DNA of 64,000 bases from TMED88 sp964515335 (GCA_964515335.1 CAZETS010000018.1:1-64000), one strand, 5' to 3'. Shown: positions 8,393-17,433, numbered from the stretch's first letter. Numbers and translations: made by a program. The notes: generated by a model not told the origin, from the letters alone.

Positions 8393-8446
8393 CCCTCGCC
8401 CGCAGCCAGGCTCGACGAGCGGGCATCGCGATGCCGCGGGTCTCGC

Positions 8447-8452
8447 TACAGT
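8447..8452 (+). promoter_or_regulatory. -10-like TACAGT, predicted leaderless start
   Basis: TACAGT lies 8 bases before the GTG at 8461, with no ribosome-binding site between. The spacing puts transcription start on or next to the GTG. Confidence 0.4.
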
Positions 8453-8460
8453 CGCCGCCC

Positions 8461-10464
8461 GTGAGCGTGCGATCGTTTCCCAGGGGCTTCGCCTGTTCCG
8501 GCTGGACCGCGGCGTGTCTGCTCCTCGTCGCACTGGCGGTCGGACCCATCGGCTGCGGATCACGGACGGAGATCGACCGGCAGGGGGCGGTCGCGGAGTG
8601 GCCCGAGTACGGCGCCACCAAGGGCGGGCTCAAGTACTCGCCCCTCGATCAGATCACGCCGGAGAACGTCGACGATCTCGAGGTGGCCTGGGTCTACCGC
8701 CACGGCGACTTCTCGGACGGCAGCGGCGAGTTCGCGCGCACCTCCTTCCAGGCGACGCCGATCGTCTCCGAGGGGACCCTCTACTTCTGCACCGGCTTCG
8801 CCCGCGTCATCGCGCTAGACGCCGAGACCGGGGCCGAACGCTGGTCGTTCGATCCCGGGCTGCGGGCGCGTCGCGGCGAGGGGCCGTACCCGCTCACCTG
8901 TCGCGGCGTGGCTTACTGGAGCGGGCGGCCGGGCGGTTCGGCGAAGGCCTGCGGGCGCCGGATCTACACGGGCACCCGCGACTCGGAGCTGGTTGCCCTC
9001 GACGCCGCCACCGGCGAGCCCTGCCGTGACTTCGGCCGTGACGGCCGGGTGGCGCTACGCGAAGGGGTCGGCGAAGCCGAGCCCTGGGAGTACTACCCGA
9101 CGTCGCCGCCGCTGGTGATCGGCGACGTCGTGGTGGTCGGAGCGCTCGTCGCCGACCAGCTGCGCGTCGATGCGCCGAGTGGCGTCGTGCGGGCCTTCGA
9201 TCTCGTGACGGGCGCGCTGCGCTGGGCCTGGGATCCCGTGCCCCCCGGCTGGCAGGCGGATCCGGAGGAGGCGGCAGCGGGCCGCCGCTATCAGTCGGGC
9301 ACGCCGAACGTCTGGGCGCCGATCTCCGGCGACGAGGCGCGCGGTCTCGTCTTCGTGCCCACCGGCAACCCCGCCACCGACAGCTTCGCGGCGGGCCGGC
9401 GCGGACTCGACCACTACGGCTCGTCGACCGTCGCGCTCGACGCGCGCACCGGCGAGGTGGTCTGGCACTTCCAGACCGTGCACCGCGACGTCTGGGACTA
9501 CGACGTGGCCTCGCAACCGGCCCTGTTCGAGGCCGACGGGGTGGGCGGGGGGCGCCCGGCGGTCGCGCAGGCCACCAAGATGGGACACGTCTTCCTGCTC
9601 GACCGCGAGACAGGCGAGCCGCTCTATCCCGTCGAAGAGCGGCCGGTCCCGCAGGCGGGAGCCGTGCCCGGAGAGCGGCTCTCGCCCACCCAGCCCTTCC
9701 CGACGCATCCGGCTCCGCTCCAACCCGATGGCATCACCGCCGCCGACGCCTGGGGGTTCACGCCGATCGACGAGGGCTTCTGCCGCGAGTTGATCGGTCG
9801 CTACCGATCTCATGGCATCTTCACGCCGCCGTCCGTCGACGGATCGATCCAGTACCCCGGCTCGGCGGGCGGTGCGAACTGGGGTGGCGTGGCGATCGAT
9901 CCCGTGCGCGCTCGCCTCTACGTCAACCAGAACCGCATGCCGATGGTCGTGCGTCTGATTCCGCGCGAGGAGTTCGAGGCGCTCGATCCCGGGAGCGTCG
10001 TCTATCCCGACGAGCTGTACCCCGCGGCGGGCACCCCCTATGGCGTCGAGCGCAAGAGCCTGCTGTCGAACTTCGGCGCGCCCTGCATCGCGCCGCCCTG
10101 GGGCACGTTCACCGCCGTCGACCTGCGAACGGGCGCGGTGCTCTGGGAGGTGCCGCTCGGAACGACCCGCGATCAGGCGCCGTGGCCGCTGTGGTTGACA
10201 CTCGGTTCGCCGAATCTCGGCGGGCCGATCGCCACGGCCTCGGGCCTCGTCTTCATCGGTGCGACCACCGACCGGTTCCTGCGCGCCTTCGAGGCGGACA
10301 CCGGCGAAGAGGTGTGGCGGGCGAGGCTGCCGTTCACGGCGAACTCCACCCCGGCCACGTACAGGTTGCGACCCGACGGGCGGCAGTTCGTGGTGGTGGC
10401 CGCGGGCGGGCACGGCTGGTCGGAGCCCGGCGATGCCGTGATCGCGTTCGCGCTGCCCGAGTGA
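8461..10464 (+). CDS. PQQ-dependent dehydrogenase (membrane-type glucose/quinate family)
   Basis: A 667-residue quinoprotein from the GTG at 8461 (an in-frame ATG at 8431 is the alternative). Residues ~8-30 form a signal sequence (GWTAACLLLVALAVGPIGC) with Cys in a weak lipobox. The mature protein is an eight-bladed propeller of the PQQ alcohol/glucose dehydrogenase class: repeated blade ends such as GLVFVPTGNP, TGEVVWHFQTVHRDVWDYD, GANWGGVAIDP and LVFIGATTDRFLRAFEADTGEEVW. The GSPNLGGPIATASGLVFIG block is characteristic of the glucose/quinate/shikimate group. No heme CxxCH is present, so electrons should go to quinone or a separate cytochrome. Periplasmic; substrate unknown. It converges with a hydrolase gene 12 bases on. 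Confidence 0.87.
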   Translation: MSVRSFPRGFACSGWTAACLLLVALAVGPIGCGSRTEIDRQGAVAEWPEYGATKGGLKYSPLDQITPENVDDLEVAWVYRHGDFSDGSGEFARTSFQATPIVSEGTLYFCTGFARVIALDAETGAERWSFDPGLRARRGEGPYPLTCRGVAYWSGRPGGSAKACGRRIYTGTRDSELVALDAATGEPCRDFGRDGRVALREGVGEAEPWEYYPTSPPLVIGDVVVVGALVADQLRVDAPSGVVRAFDLVTGALRWAWDPVPPGWQADPEEAAAGRRYQSGTPNVWAPISGDEARGLVFVPTGNPATDSFAAGRRGLDHYGSSTVALDARTGEVVWHFQTVHRDVWDYDVASQPALFEADGVGGGRPAVAQATKMGHVFLLDRETGEPLYPVEERPVPQAGAVPGERLSPTQPFPTHPAPLQPDGITAADAWGFTPIDEGFCRELIGRYRSHGIFTPPSVDGSIQYPGSAGGANWGGVAIDPVRARLYVNQNRMPMVVRLIPREEFEALDPGSVVYPDELYPAAGTPYGVERKSLLSNFGAPCIAPPWGTFTAVDLRTGAVLWEVPLGTTRDQAPWPLWLTLGSPNLGGPIATASGLVFIGATTDRFLRAFEADTGEEVWRARLPFTANSTPATYRLRPDGRQFVVVAAGGHGWSEPGDAVIAFALPE

Positions 10465-10476
10465 TCGTGCCGCCGC

Positions 10477-11175
10477 TCAGCTGCGGTCGACGTCGCGCCA
10501 GCGCGGCGTCGCGAAGGCGGTGAGCGCGTCGCCGAGGGTCTTCGTCTCGGTTTCGGGGTCCTGGGCGACGGCTTCGAGCCACGCGGGCCGTTGCACTGCG
10601 CAGACCGCAATCGGCCGCTCGATGCGTCCGAGGTGGTCGATCTGGCGCACGTACGACATCGCGTAGTCGGGCGGCCGGATGTCGGTCGACAGCTCGGCGA
10701 GCGCGAAGGAATCGGGTGAGCTGGCCGGGGCGCTGGGATCGGGGTGGAGGACGTGCGGGCTGCTCGGATGGGCGCCGCCGCCGGCCAGTCCCGGGCCATC
10801 GCAGAGCACCGCGCCGAGCACGGCCTCGGGCCGCCCGCCGGCGATCATCAGCGCCACGTAGGCGCCGAGTCCGCGACCGCAGACCGTCGTGGGGCCGAGT
10901 TGGGCGAGGGCGGCGTCGACGTCGCCCATCAGGATCTCGGCCGTGTAACCTCCGCCCCGTGGCAGGCCCGATGCGCCGTGCCCCGTGAAGTCGAGGGCGT
11001 GCACCGGGCCCGGCCAGCCGGCGAACTCGTCGGGCAGCGCCTCCGGCGAGCGCTCGCCGAGCCCGTGGAGCAGCAGCAGGGGATGTCCCGTTCTTCCGGT
11101 CCGCAGCGCGTGCAGGGCCAGCCGGATCTTGCCGTGCTCGAGCCAGGCGGTGTGTCCTGCGACCGGCTCGCTCAC
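10477..11175 (-). CDS. Alpha/beta hydrolase (last gene of a four-gene operon)
   Basis: A 232-residue alpha/beta hydrolase starting at a GTG that overlaps the upstream stop by 4 nt. HPLLLLHGLGERSPEALP gives the oxyanion HG motif and ALDFTGHGASGLP the DxxGxG strand. At the nucleophile elbow the sequence is VCGRGLGAYVALM, with Gly where Ser is expected (G-x-S-x-G becomes G-R-G-L-G), and the C-terminal region ends without an obvious GH-catalytic histidine. It may therefore be a non-hydrolytic member. Its partner just upstream is also an alpha/beta hydrolase with a complete triad. Confidence 0.8.
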   Translation of the reverse strand: MSEPVAGHTAWLEHGKIRLALHALRTGRTGHPLLLLHGLGERSPEALPDEFAGWPGPVHALDFTGHGASGLPRGGGYTAEILMGDVDAALAQLGPTTVCGRGLGAYVALMIAGGRPEAVLGAVLCDGPGLAGGGAHPSSPHVLHPDPSAPASSPDSFALAELSTDIRPPDYAMSYVRQIDHLGRIERPIAVCAVQRPAWLEAVAQDPETETKTLGDALTAFATPRWRDVDRS

Positions 11176-12104
11176 GAGAGGAACTCCCCCACCAGCCGGA
11201 CGACTTCGTCGGGGTGCTCGATGTGGATGAAGTGCCCCGATCCCTCGAACGAAACGATCTCGGCGCGTCGCGGCAGGTACGGGCGGAGATCCTTCTCTTC
11301 CGTCTCCCAGCCCATCTCTTCGGCGATGGTGGCGAGGATGCCGAGCAGGGGCGGTGTCAATCCGGGCAAGCGCTGCAGCTCCCAGGTCGGACTCCAGGGG
11401 CCGAAGCCGCCGAAGCGCATCGAGGCGTCGATCTTCCAGCGCCAGCCGTCGGCGTCGCAGCGTGCGCCGCGGGTGACCAGGTAGCAGAGCCATTCGTGGC
11501 TGAGGCGGGGATTCATGCGGGCGCGTCGCCGAGCCAGCTCTTCCAGCCCGTCGGCGCGACGCTGCCTCGTCGCCGTTGCGCGACGGTGATCGAGCCAGCC
11601 GCTCAGCTCCCGGTCGAGCAACCGCGAGCGTTCGTGGTCGGACACGTCGGGGCGCCGCCAGCGGGAGGGCAGGCCGTCGATGTTCACCAGGTGGCTGACC
11701 CGATGCGGAAACGCCTGGGCGAACTGGGTGAGCAGCGAGCCGCCCTTCGAGTGGCCGATCAGCGGGATGGGCTCGTGGCTCACAGAGTCGAGCACCGCCA
11801 GGGTGTCGCGCAGGTCGGCATCCCACGAGTACAGTGCCGCGTGGTCCGAGTCGCCGTGGCCGCGCTGATCGAACGACACCACGCGATAGCCGACCCGCGC
11901 GAGCTTCGGGGCGAAGACGCTGAAAGTCGCCGCGAAGTCGAACCCGCCGTGGGCGAGCAGGATCGGGGGGGCCGTCTCGTCCCCCCACTCGGCGACCGCG
12001 ATGCCGAGTCCGTGGCTGTCGACGCGCCGCCGGCGCGCAGGCGGCGCGGCGTCCGGGTAGGCGGCGTACGGTCGGGCTTCCTCGGGCAGGTCGTCCCAGC
12101 TCAT
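11172..12104 (-). CDS. Alpha/beta hydrolase with complete catalytic triad
   Basis: A 310-residue cytoplasmic alpha/beta-fold hydrolase. LLAHGGFDFAATF holds the oxyanion motif, VVSFDQRGHGDSDH follows, the nucleophile elbow is LIGHSKGGSL (Ser), and the C-terminal histidine is in FEGSGHFIHIEHPD. The family includes esterases, epoxide and C-C bond hydrolases; the substrate cannot be told. Its ATG overlaps the stop of the CDF gene upstream (ATGA) and its own stop overlaps the next start, so it is translationally coupled on both sides. Confidence 0.87.
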   Translation of the reverse strand: MSWDDLPEEARPYAAYPDAAPPARRRRVDSHGLGIAVAEWGDETAPPILLAHGGFDFAATFSVFAPKLARVGYRVVSFDQRGHGDSDHAALYSWDADLRDTLAVLDSVSHEPIPLIGHSKGGSLLTQFAQAFPHRVSHLVNIDGLPSRWRRPDVSDHERSRLLDRELSGWLDHRRATATRQRRADGLEELARRRARMNPRLSHEWLCYLVTRGARCDADGWRWKIDASMRFGGFGPWSPTWELQRLPGLTPPLLGILATIAEEMGWETEEKDLRPYLPRRAEIVSFEGSGHFIHIEHPDEVVRLVGEFLS

Positions 12105-13054
12105 GTGTGGCTTTCCGGTGGCGTGTGCGCGTCGGCGGGCAGGTGGTCGGCCTCGTAGACGTCGGGCTCGAGATAGACGGTGACCGTGAAGGGCAATGCG
12201 TCGCGAATCGCCGACTCGACGGCGTCGATCTCGTGGGTGAGCGCTTCGAATGAGAGCGCTGGGTCGAAGTCGACCTTCGCGCCGACGAGCAGCTCGTCGG
12301 GCCCGATGTGTTGGGTGCGCAGGTGGATGATGCGCCGCAGCGAAGGCTGGGCGAGGGCCGCGGCGCGGATCGCCGCCTCGTGGTGGGCAGCCGCCGACTC
12401 TCCGATCAGCAGGCTCTTCATCTCGATCGCGAGCACGATCGCGATCACACCGAGCAGTAGACCGATCGCGACGCTGCCGGCCGCGTCGAAGCGCGGATCG
12501 CCCGTCAGCGCGGCGAGCGACACGCCGAGCAGGGCCAGTACCAGGCCGATCAGGGCGCCGAGATCCTCCAGCAGCACGACGGGCAGCTCGGGGTTCTTGG
12601 TGCGCTGGATGAAGTGCCACCAGGTCGCGTTGCCCTTGACCTTCCGGGCCTCGACGACCGCCGTGCGGAACGAGAAGCCCTCGAGCAGGATGCCCAGGAG
12701 CAGGATGCCGACCGCCCAGGCCGGATCGGTGAGGCCGTGCGGATGCAGCAACTTCGAGACGCCTTCGTAGATGGCGAAGAGCGATCCCAGCGAGAAGATC
12801 ACGAGCGCCACCACGAACGACCAGAAGTAGCGCTCCCGCCCGAAGCCGAAGGCATGGCTCGGCGTCGGTGCGCGCGCCGCCGCTGCACTGCCCCAGAGCA
12901 GCAGGCCCTGGTTCGACGTATCGGCCACCGAGTGCACCGCTTCGGCGAGCAGCGAGGCCGCGCCCGTGAACATCCAGCCCACGAACTTGGCGATCGCGAT
13001 GCCGCCGTTCGCCAGCATGGCCGCCAGCACGGCGCGTCGATTGCCGGGATTCAT
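12101..13054 (-). CDS. Cation diffusion facilitator (CDF/SLC30) metal exporter
   Basis: A 317-residue CDF-family transporter. The signature begins in the first helices: IAKFVGWMFTGAASLLAEAVHSVADTSNQGLLLWG contains the metal-site HSVAD (H-x-x-x-D); later helices (FWSFVVALVIFSLGSLFAIYEG, VGILLLGILLEGFSF, IGLLLGVIAIVLAIEM) complete six membrane segments, followed by a cytoplasmic ferredoxin-like domain (RIIHLRTQHIGPDELLVGAKVDFD). The GEWxxN-type partner site and the HSVADTSNQ phrase resemble the ZnT9-like subgroup. It should export Zn2+, Mn2+ or Fe2+ by proton antiport. Overlaps both neighbours by 4 nt in one operon. Confidence 0.88.
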   Translation of the reverse strand: MNPGNRRAVLAAMLANGGIAIAKFVGWMFTGAASLLAEAVHSVADTSNQGLLLWGSAAAARAPTPSHAFGFGRERYFWSFVVALVIFSLGSLFAIYEGVSKLLHPHGLTDPAWAVGILLLGILLEGFSFRTAVVEARKVKGNATWWHFIQRTKNPELPVVLLEDLGALIGLVLALLGVSLAALTGDPRFDAAGSVAIGLLLGVIAIVLAIEMKSLLIGESAAAHHEAAIRAAALAQPSLRRIIHLRTQHIGPDELLVGAKVDFDPALSFEALTHEIDAVESAIRDALPFTVTVYLEPDVYEADHLPADAHTPPESHT

Positions 13055-14589
13055 CCCGCACCCCCTTCGTGGTCGATCGGCTCGTGCGACGACGCGGCAG
13101 CATACGCCGGCGCCGCGTTCGGCGACACCTCGGCGTTCGGCCCTCGCCGTGGCGTCGAAGCCGTGATCGTGAAGGCGAGGGCGCCCGACACGGGTATCCA
13201 CCAGGTCCAGGCGAGCCACGTCTCGCCGAATACGAGCGGATGCAGGAACAGGGCGAGTCCGGTGGCCGAGCCCGCGGCCAGACCGGCGATCGCGCTGCGC
13301 GCGGTGCCGCGCCGACGCGTCAGCAGGGCCACGCCGAACACGCCGAGCAGTCCGCCATACACGATCGACATGCTGCCGAGCGCGAACTCGACGAGGTTCG
13401 GTGTGTTGCCGCCGCTCGCGAGTCGCTCGTGGTAGCTCGCCATCGCGACGGCGCTGCCGATCAGTACGGCGCTCACCCAGGCGGAGGTTCGACGCAGGCC
13501 GGCGGCGTCGCCGCGCGCGGCCGGGCGCACGTCGGTCACCCAGGTCGTCGCGATCGCGCAGATCGCGGAATCGAGGCTCGACATCGCGGCGGCGAAGAGC
13601 CCGGCGAAGACGAGTCCGCGCACTCCGCTCGGCAGTTCGTGGAGCGCGAACACCGGAAGGATGCGCGAGGCGTCGTCGATCGGGTAGGCGGGGGGCGTCG
13701 CGTACGCGTGTGCGATGCCGGTGCCGATACCCAGGAAGAGCAGGGTCAGGGGGAAGTTCAGCAGTGCCGAGCCGAGCAGCGCCCGTCCGCCGCCACGCCC
13801 GTCCCGGGTGGTGAGCAACCGCTGGACCATGTCGTGATCGGTCGCGTGGGTCGCGAGGGTCAGGAAGAACGCGCCGACGATCGCGGTCCCCAGCGCGCGG
13901 CCGTCGCCCAGCGAGAACAACGGGTCGAGGTGAGCGACGCGCTGTCGCCCGCCGGCCTCGGCCCAGCTCCACACGTCCGCCAGGCCATCCGGCGCGATCC
14001 CCGCCACCGCCGCCACCAATGCTGCCGCCGCCGCCAGGAAGACGGCCCCCTGCAAGGCGTCGGTGTACACGACGCTGCGAATGCCGCCCGCCAACGTGTA
14101 GCCGGCCGCCACCACACCGGAGATCACGATTGCGGTGCTCGTCGGGAACCCCGTCACCACCGACAGCGCGAGCGCCGCGATGAAGAGACGTGCCCCCGAG
14201 GCGAGCACGCGCCCCACCACGAAGGTGGCCGCCGCGGCGCGGCCGGCCGCCTCGCCGTAGCGATCCGAGAGCAGTCCGTAGACGGTGACGAGGCCGAGCC
14301 GGTGGTAGAGGGGAATCACGTGCCGGGCGATCCAGACCTTGGCCAGCAGCGCACCGATCGCCAGCTGCAGGTACGACCAGTCGCCCGTGTAGGCGGCCTG
14401 CGGTACACCGATGAATGTCGCTGCCGACAGCTCGGTGGCCGTCATCGAGCAGAGCACCACCCACGTCGGCAAGCGCCGTGCGCCGAGTGTGAGATCGTCG
14501 ACGCTGTGCTGCCCGCGGGCAGCGAGTCCGCCGACCAGGATCAGCACGACCGCGTACAGGGCGATGACGCCGAGGTCGAGGATCGTCAC
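13051..14589 (-). CDS. Sodium:solute symporter (SSS family)
   Basis: A 512-residue transporter with about 13 predicted membrane helices, beginning MTILDLGVIALYAVVLILVGG from a GTG start. Family features include LPTWVVLCSMTATELSAATFIGVPQAAYTGDW in the second and third helices, VYGLLSDRYGEAAG in a loop, the Na+-site region FAGLFAAAMSSLDSAICAIATTWVTD, and the SVVYTDALQGAVFLA helix. It resembles bacterial SSS members related to mammalian iodide/monocarboxylate carriers; the solute is unknown. It heads an operon with a CDF transporter and two hydrolases. A TACAAT -10 embedded in a palindrome lies about 170 bases upstream. Confidence 0.88.
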   Translation of the reverse strand: MTILDLGVIALYAVVLILVGGLAARGQHSVDDLTLGARRLPTWVVLCSMTATELSAATFIGVPQAAYTGDWSYLQLAIGALLAKVWIARHVIPLYHRLGLVTVYGLLSDRYGEAAGRAAAATFVVGRVLASGARLFIAALALSVVTGFPTSTAIVISGVVAAGYTLAGGIRSVVYTDALQGAVFLAAAAALVAAVAGIAPDGLADVWSWAEAGGRQRVAHLDPLFSLGDGRALGTAIVGAFFLTLATHATDHDMVQRLLTTRDGRGGGRALLGSALLNFPLTLLFLGIGTGIAHAYATPPAYPIDDASRILPVFALHELPSGVRGLVFAGLFAAAMSSLDSAICAIATTWVTDVRPAARGDAAGLRRTSAWVSAVLIGSAVAMASYHERLASGGNTPNLVEFALGSMSIVYGGLLGVFGVALLTRRRGTARSAIAGLAAGSATGLALFLHPLVFGETWLAWTWWIPVSGALAFTITASTPRRGPNAEVSPNAAPAYAAASSHEPIDHEGGAG

Positions 14590-14746
14590 CGGGCACGTCT
14601 CGTGGTGTGCCGGGCGTCACGTGCAGGGGCCGGGCTCCGACCGACCGTGTGGGAACGCCTCCGAGTCCCCGGCGGACGCTTGCCGTGCACGTTGCGGCAC
14701 GGTCGGGCGTTGTCGTCGTCCAGGGCGCTGCTCCCTTGGGGGTGAG

Positions 14747-14776
14747 CCGATTGCGGCAAGATTGTACTTGGCAATC
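14747..14776. promoter_or_regulatory. Interrupted palindrome over a minus-strand -10 (TACAAT)
   Basis: Left arm CGATTGC-GG-CAAG (14747-14759) and right arm CTTGGCAATCG (14766-14776) pair over 11 bases with a 2-base bulge. The six loop bases, 14760-14765, read TACAAT on the minus strand, five of six matches to a -10 box. The arrangement fits an operator over the promoter of the symporter operon, in the 381-base divergent gap before the CBS-domain gene. No regulator is adjacent. Nothing else is recognisable in 14590-14970 except the GGAGG of the CBS gene. Confidence 0.4.
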
Positions 14777-14970
14777 GGGCCCGTGCGATGGACACTGTTC
14801 TCGTCCCCCCGCCGTCGCTCGCTGGTCCGCTCCTGCCGCTGACTGGCTGGCCGTTCCTGCCGCTGGCTCCCTCGAGCCGCGGAACGCCGGTTCGGACTCG
14901 AGCGGACGGGGAGACGTGCGGGCAAGCCGGGGGGGCTGCCCGGCGGACCCATGCACCGGAGGCAACCGGT

Positions 14971-15549
14971 ATGGCGAATCAACTTACCAGGGAGATCGAG
15001 TTGTCGATGCTCGGACGGGGCGGCGACGAGGGCTACTTCGATGAAGGAGCGGGGGGTCGCTTGAAGGCTTTCGACGCACAACTGCTACGCGAACCGGTGA
15101 CGGTGCTGAGCACGCGCTCGCCGCTCATCTTTTCGGAGCAGACGTCGACCAGCGAGGCGATGCGCTCCATGCAGTCGCAGCACCGCGGCTGCGTGCTGGT
15201 CACCGCGAACGGCACGTCGAGCTCGCCGCTCACCGGAATCTTCACCGAGCGGGACATCCTGCTGCGCGTCATCAACCGCGGGCGCAATCCCGCCGAGACG
15301 GCGTTGACCGAGGTGATGAGCCACGAGCCCGAGTTCCTGCAGGCCGAAGCGCGCGTCGCCTGGGTGCTCAACATGATGTCGGTGGGCGGCTTCCGGCACG
15401 TGCCGGTGGTGAACGCTCGCGGCTGCCCGGTCGCCGTCATCTCGGTGCGCGACGTGGTCGAGTTCCTCGTCGAGTCGTTCCCGAACGAGATCCTGAACCT
15501 GCCGCCCGACTTCGGCGTGAGGAAGGCGCTGCCCCGCGACGGCGCCTGA
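14971..15549 (+). CDS. CBS-pair domain protein
   Basis: A 192-residue protein started at the ATG at 14971, eight bases after GGAGG; a longer frame to 14788 has no similarity. Two CBS motifs make up residues ~40-180: TSTSEAMRSMQSQHRGCVLVTANG with GIFTERDILLRVINRG, then LTEVMSHEPEFLQAEARVAWVLNMMSVGGFRHVPVVNARGCPVAVISVRDVVEFLVE. The short N-terminal ~35 residues have no recognised domain. CBS pairs bind adenosine nucleotides (AMP, ATP, SAM) and regulate attached or partner proteins. Standing alone, it is probably a nucleotide-sensing regulator. It converges with a Ser/Thr kinase gene, 21 bases apart. Confidence 0.85.
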   Translation: MANQLTREIELSMLGRGGDEGYFDEGAGGRLKAFDAQLLREPVTVLSTRSPLIFSEQTSTSEAMRSMQSQHRGCVLVTANGTSSSPLTGIFTERDILLRVINRGRNPAETALTEVMSHEPEFLQAEARVAWVLNMMSVGGFRHVPVVNARGCPVAVISVRDVVEFLVESFPNEILNLPPDFGVRKALPRDGA

Positions 15550-15570
15550 GCTCGCAGGGGCTCGAACGGA

Positions 15571-16740
15571 TCAGCGAGTGGGGCGACCCGCCGACGCCGG
15601 CGGGGGGGGCGCCGTCGGCAGATCGGTGCCGATCGGGACGCGCCAGTCGAGCGACGGCGGCCACTGCGGCCGGTAGTCGATCGCGAACACGAGCCCGGCG
15701 GCCAGGGCGGCGAGGGCCGCGGCGAGCAGCGGCGCCACCGAGCGACGGGCTCCGCGGGCCGACCTCGCCGGCGCGGCCACCTGCACGAGCGTCTCGTCCT
15801 CGCGGCGTTCGAAGATCGACCGCGCCCACAGCCAGCTCGCGAGCTCGGTGCGGGCATCGGCGGGCGAGGGCGCGCCGAGTAGCGCCTCCAGGCGCTGGCG
15901 CACGGCGCGCGAGGAGGCGGGCCTGGCCTGTGGGCGCGCGCGCAGCGAGCGGCCGACCAATCGACGGAGTCGTCGGGGAGAGCCCGGCGATCGCTTGCGC
16001 AGTCGCGGGTAGCGTTCCTTCTGCATGCGGGCGAGCAGCGACTCGTCGGTTCGGGCCGGGTCGGCGTCCTCGGAGGTGTCTCTCCGAGGCTGCGGGTAGG
16101 GGGGCGCGCCGGCGATCATCTCGTAGAGGATCACGCCGAGGGCGAACAGATCGCCGCGCGCGTCGACGCGCTCGCCGCGCATCTGCTCGGGCGGCATGTA
16201 GGCGGGGGAGCCGATTGCAACGCCCGGCTCGGTGAGCGGTGATCCGTCCGCCTCGAGGGCGAGTCCGAAGTCGGCGATCTTCACCTCGCCGCGGCGGCCG
16301 AGCAGGATGTTGGCGGGTTTGAGGTCGCGGTGGACCGTGCCGTGTGCGTGGATCTCCTCGAGGCCGCGTGCGGCCTCGAGCGCGATCAGGGCGGCGATGC
16401 GCCAGGGCAGGGCGCCCGATCGTTCGAGTGCGGACGCCAGGTCGAGACCGTCGACGAACTCCTGGGCGATGAACCGGTCGCTCCGCCAGCCGAAGGTGTC
16501 GTAGACGGCCACCACGTTGTGGTGGTGGATGCGGGCGGCGGCGCGCGCCTCGCGCTCGAAGCGCTCGGCGAGCTCGGGGAAGTCGGCCAGATCGCGACGG
16601 ATGCGCTTCAGCACGGCAGGCCGATCGAGCGACGTCTGACGCGCGAGCCAGACGCTTCCCATGCCGCCGCTGGCAAGCTCGGACTCGACGACGAAGTTGC
16701 CGAGCGTCCTTCCGACGAGGCTCGTGGCCACAGTGCGCAC
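15571..16740 (-). CDS. Eukaryotic-like Ser/Thr protein kinase with membrane anchor
   Basis: A 389-residue Hanks-type kinase. The glycine loop is ASGGMGSVW (residues 23-31), the ATP lysine Lys45 in AVLKRI, the catalytic loop HRDLKPAN (137-144), the metal DFG at 157-159, and the activation segment ends GSPAYMPPEQ. The kinase domain ends near residue 290. One hydrophobic segment (SVAPLLAAALAALAAGLVFAI, about 335-355) is followed by a short proline-rich tail, so the kinase domain is cytoplasmic and the C-terminus periplasmic, without a sensor domain. The target is unknown; the convergent neighbour is a CBS-domain protein. It lies 156 bases downstream of ilvN on the same strand. Confidence 0.92.
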   Translation of the reverse strand: MRTVATSLVGRTLGNFVVESELASGGMGSVWLARQTSLDRPAVLKRIRRDLADFPELAERFEREARAAARIHHHNVVAVYDTFGWRSDRFIAQEFVDGLDLASALERSGALPWRIAALIALEAARGLEEIHAHGTVHRDLKPANILLGRRGEVKIADFGLALEADGSPLTEPGVAIGSPAYMPPEQMRGERVDARGDLFALGVILYEMIAGAPPYPQPRRDTSEDADPARTDESLLARMQKERYPRLRKRSPGSPRRLRRLVGRSLRARPQARPASSRAVRQRLEALLGAPSPADARTELASWLWARSIFERREDETLVQVAAPARSARGARRSVAPLLAAALAALAAGLVFAIDYRPQWPPSLDWRVPIGTDLPTAPPPPASAGRPTR

Positions 16741-16896
16741 CCCCGGTCCGGGCGCCCGTGGAGCGGGCTGCCTCGCGGGCGGATCGGCGCCGGGGCGCCG
16801 GCGCTTGAGGGGGATGCCCCGCGCGCGTGCAGGGTGCCCCTGGCGTCGCGCGGCGGGCCCGGAGCGTGACGGGCGTCACGCTCCGGGAGGCGGCGC

Positions 16897-17433
16897 TCAG
16901 GTGGTCTCGACGCCCCGCGCCATCAGGATCTTGCCGGAGCGGACGATCTCGCCGACGTCGTACTCCTGCAGGAGCGAGCGCATCGCGTCGAGCTTCTCGC
17001 TGCTGCCGTATACGCGCAGCATCACGCTCTCGCGACCGTAGTCGACGACCTTCGCCCCGAAGTGTTCGGCGATCTGCAGGACCTCGGTCCGTTCGTCGGC
17101 CGCGCAGCGCAGCTTGATCAGGGCGATCTCGGTCTCGTACGAGTCGTCCTCCGTGTGGTCGACGGCGCGCACCACGTCGACGAGCTTCTGCAGCTGCTTG
17201 ATCATCTGCTCGAGGATCGTTTGATCGCCCGAGCAGGTGATGGTCATGCGCGAGAAGCCCGCGCGCGCGGCCGGGCTGACCACCAGGCTTTCGATGTTGT
17301 AGCCGCGGCGCGAGAAGACCATCGCGACGCGCACGAGCACGCCCGGCTGGTCGTTGACGAACAGCGAGATGGTGTGGGTCTGCTTCTTCTGGCCGCGCCG
17401 GGGCGGCCGCAGCTCGACGGTGGCGGTGGTCAT
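16897..17433 (-). CDS. ilvN: Acetolactate synthase small (regulatory) subunit
   Basis: A 178-residue small subunit of acetohydroxyacid synthase. The N-terminal ACT domain (residues ~20-95) reads HTISLFVNDQPGVLVRVAMVFSRRGYNIESL, where branched-chain amino acids bind for feedback inhibition; the C-terminal domain (IALIKLRCAADERTEVLQIAEHFGAKVVDYG) completes the usual ~165-residue protein. It activates IlvB and confers valine sensitivity. GGAGATCC precedes the ATG; it lies 49 bases after ilvB, so the two should be cotranscribed. No ilvC is nearby, unusual since ilvBN-C is common. Confidence 0.95.
   Translation of the reverse strand: MTTATVELRPPRRGQKKQTHTISLFVNDQPGVLVRVAMVFSRRGYNIESLVVSPAARAGFSRMTITCSGDQTILEQMIKQLQKLVDVVRAVDHTEDDSYETEIALIKLRCAADERTEVLQIAEHFGAKVVDYGRESVMLRVYGSSEKLDAMRSLLQEYDVGEIVRSGKILMARGVETT

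Noticed and set aside
10477..11988. A single 503-residue hydrolase-like frame
   Set aside because: The first 270 codons are an out-of-frame shadow of the upstream hydrolase; the real gene starts at the GTG at 11175.
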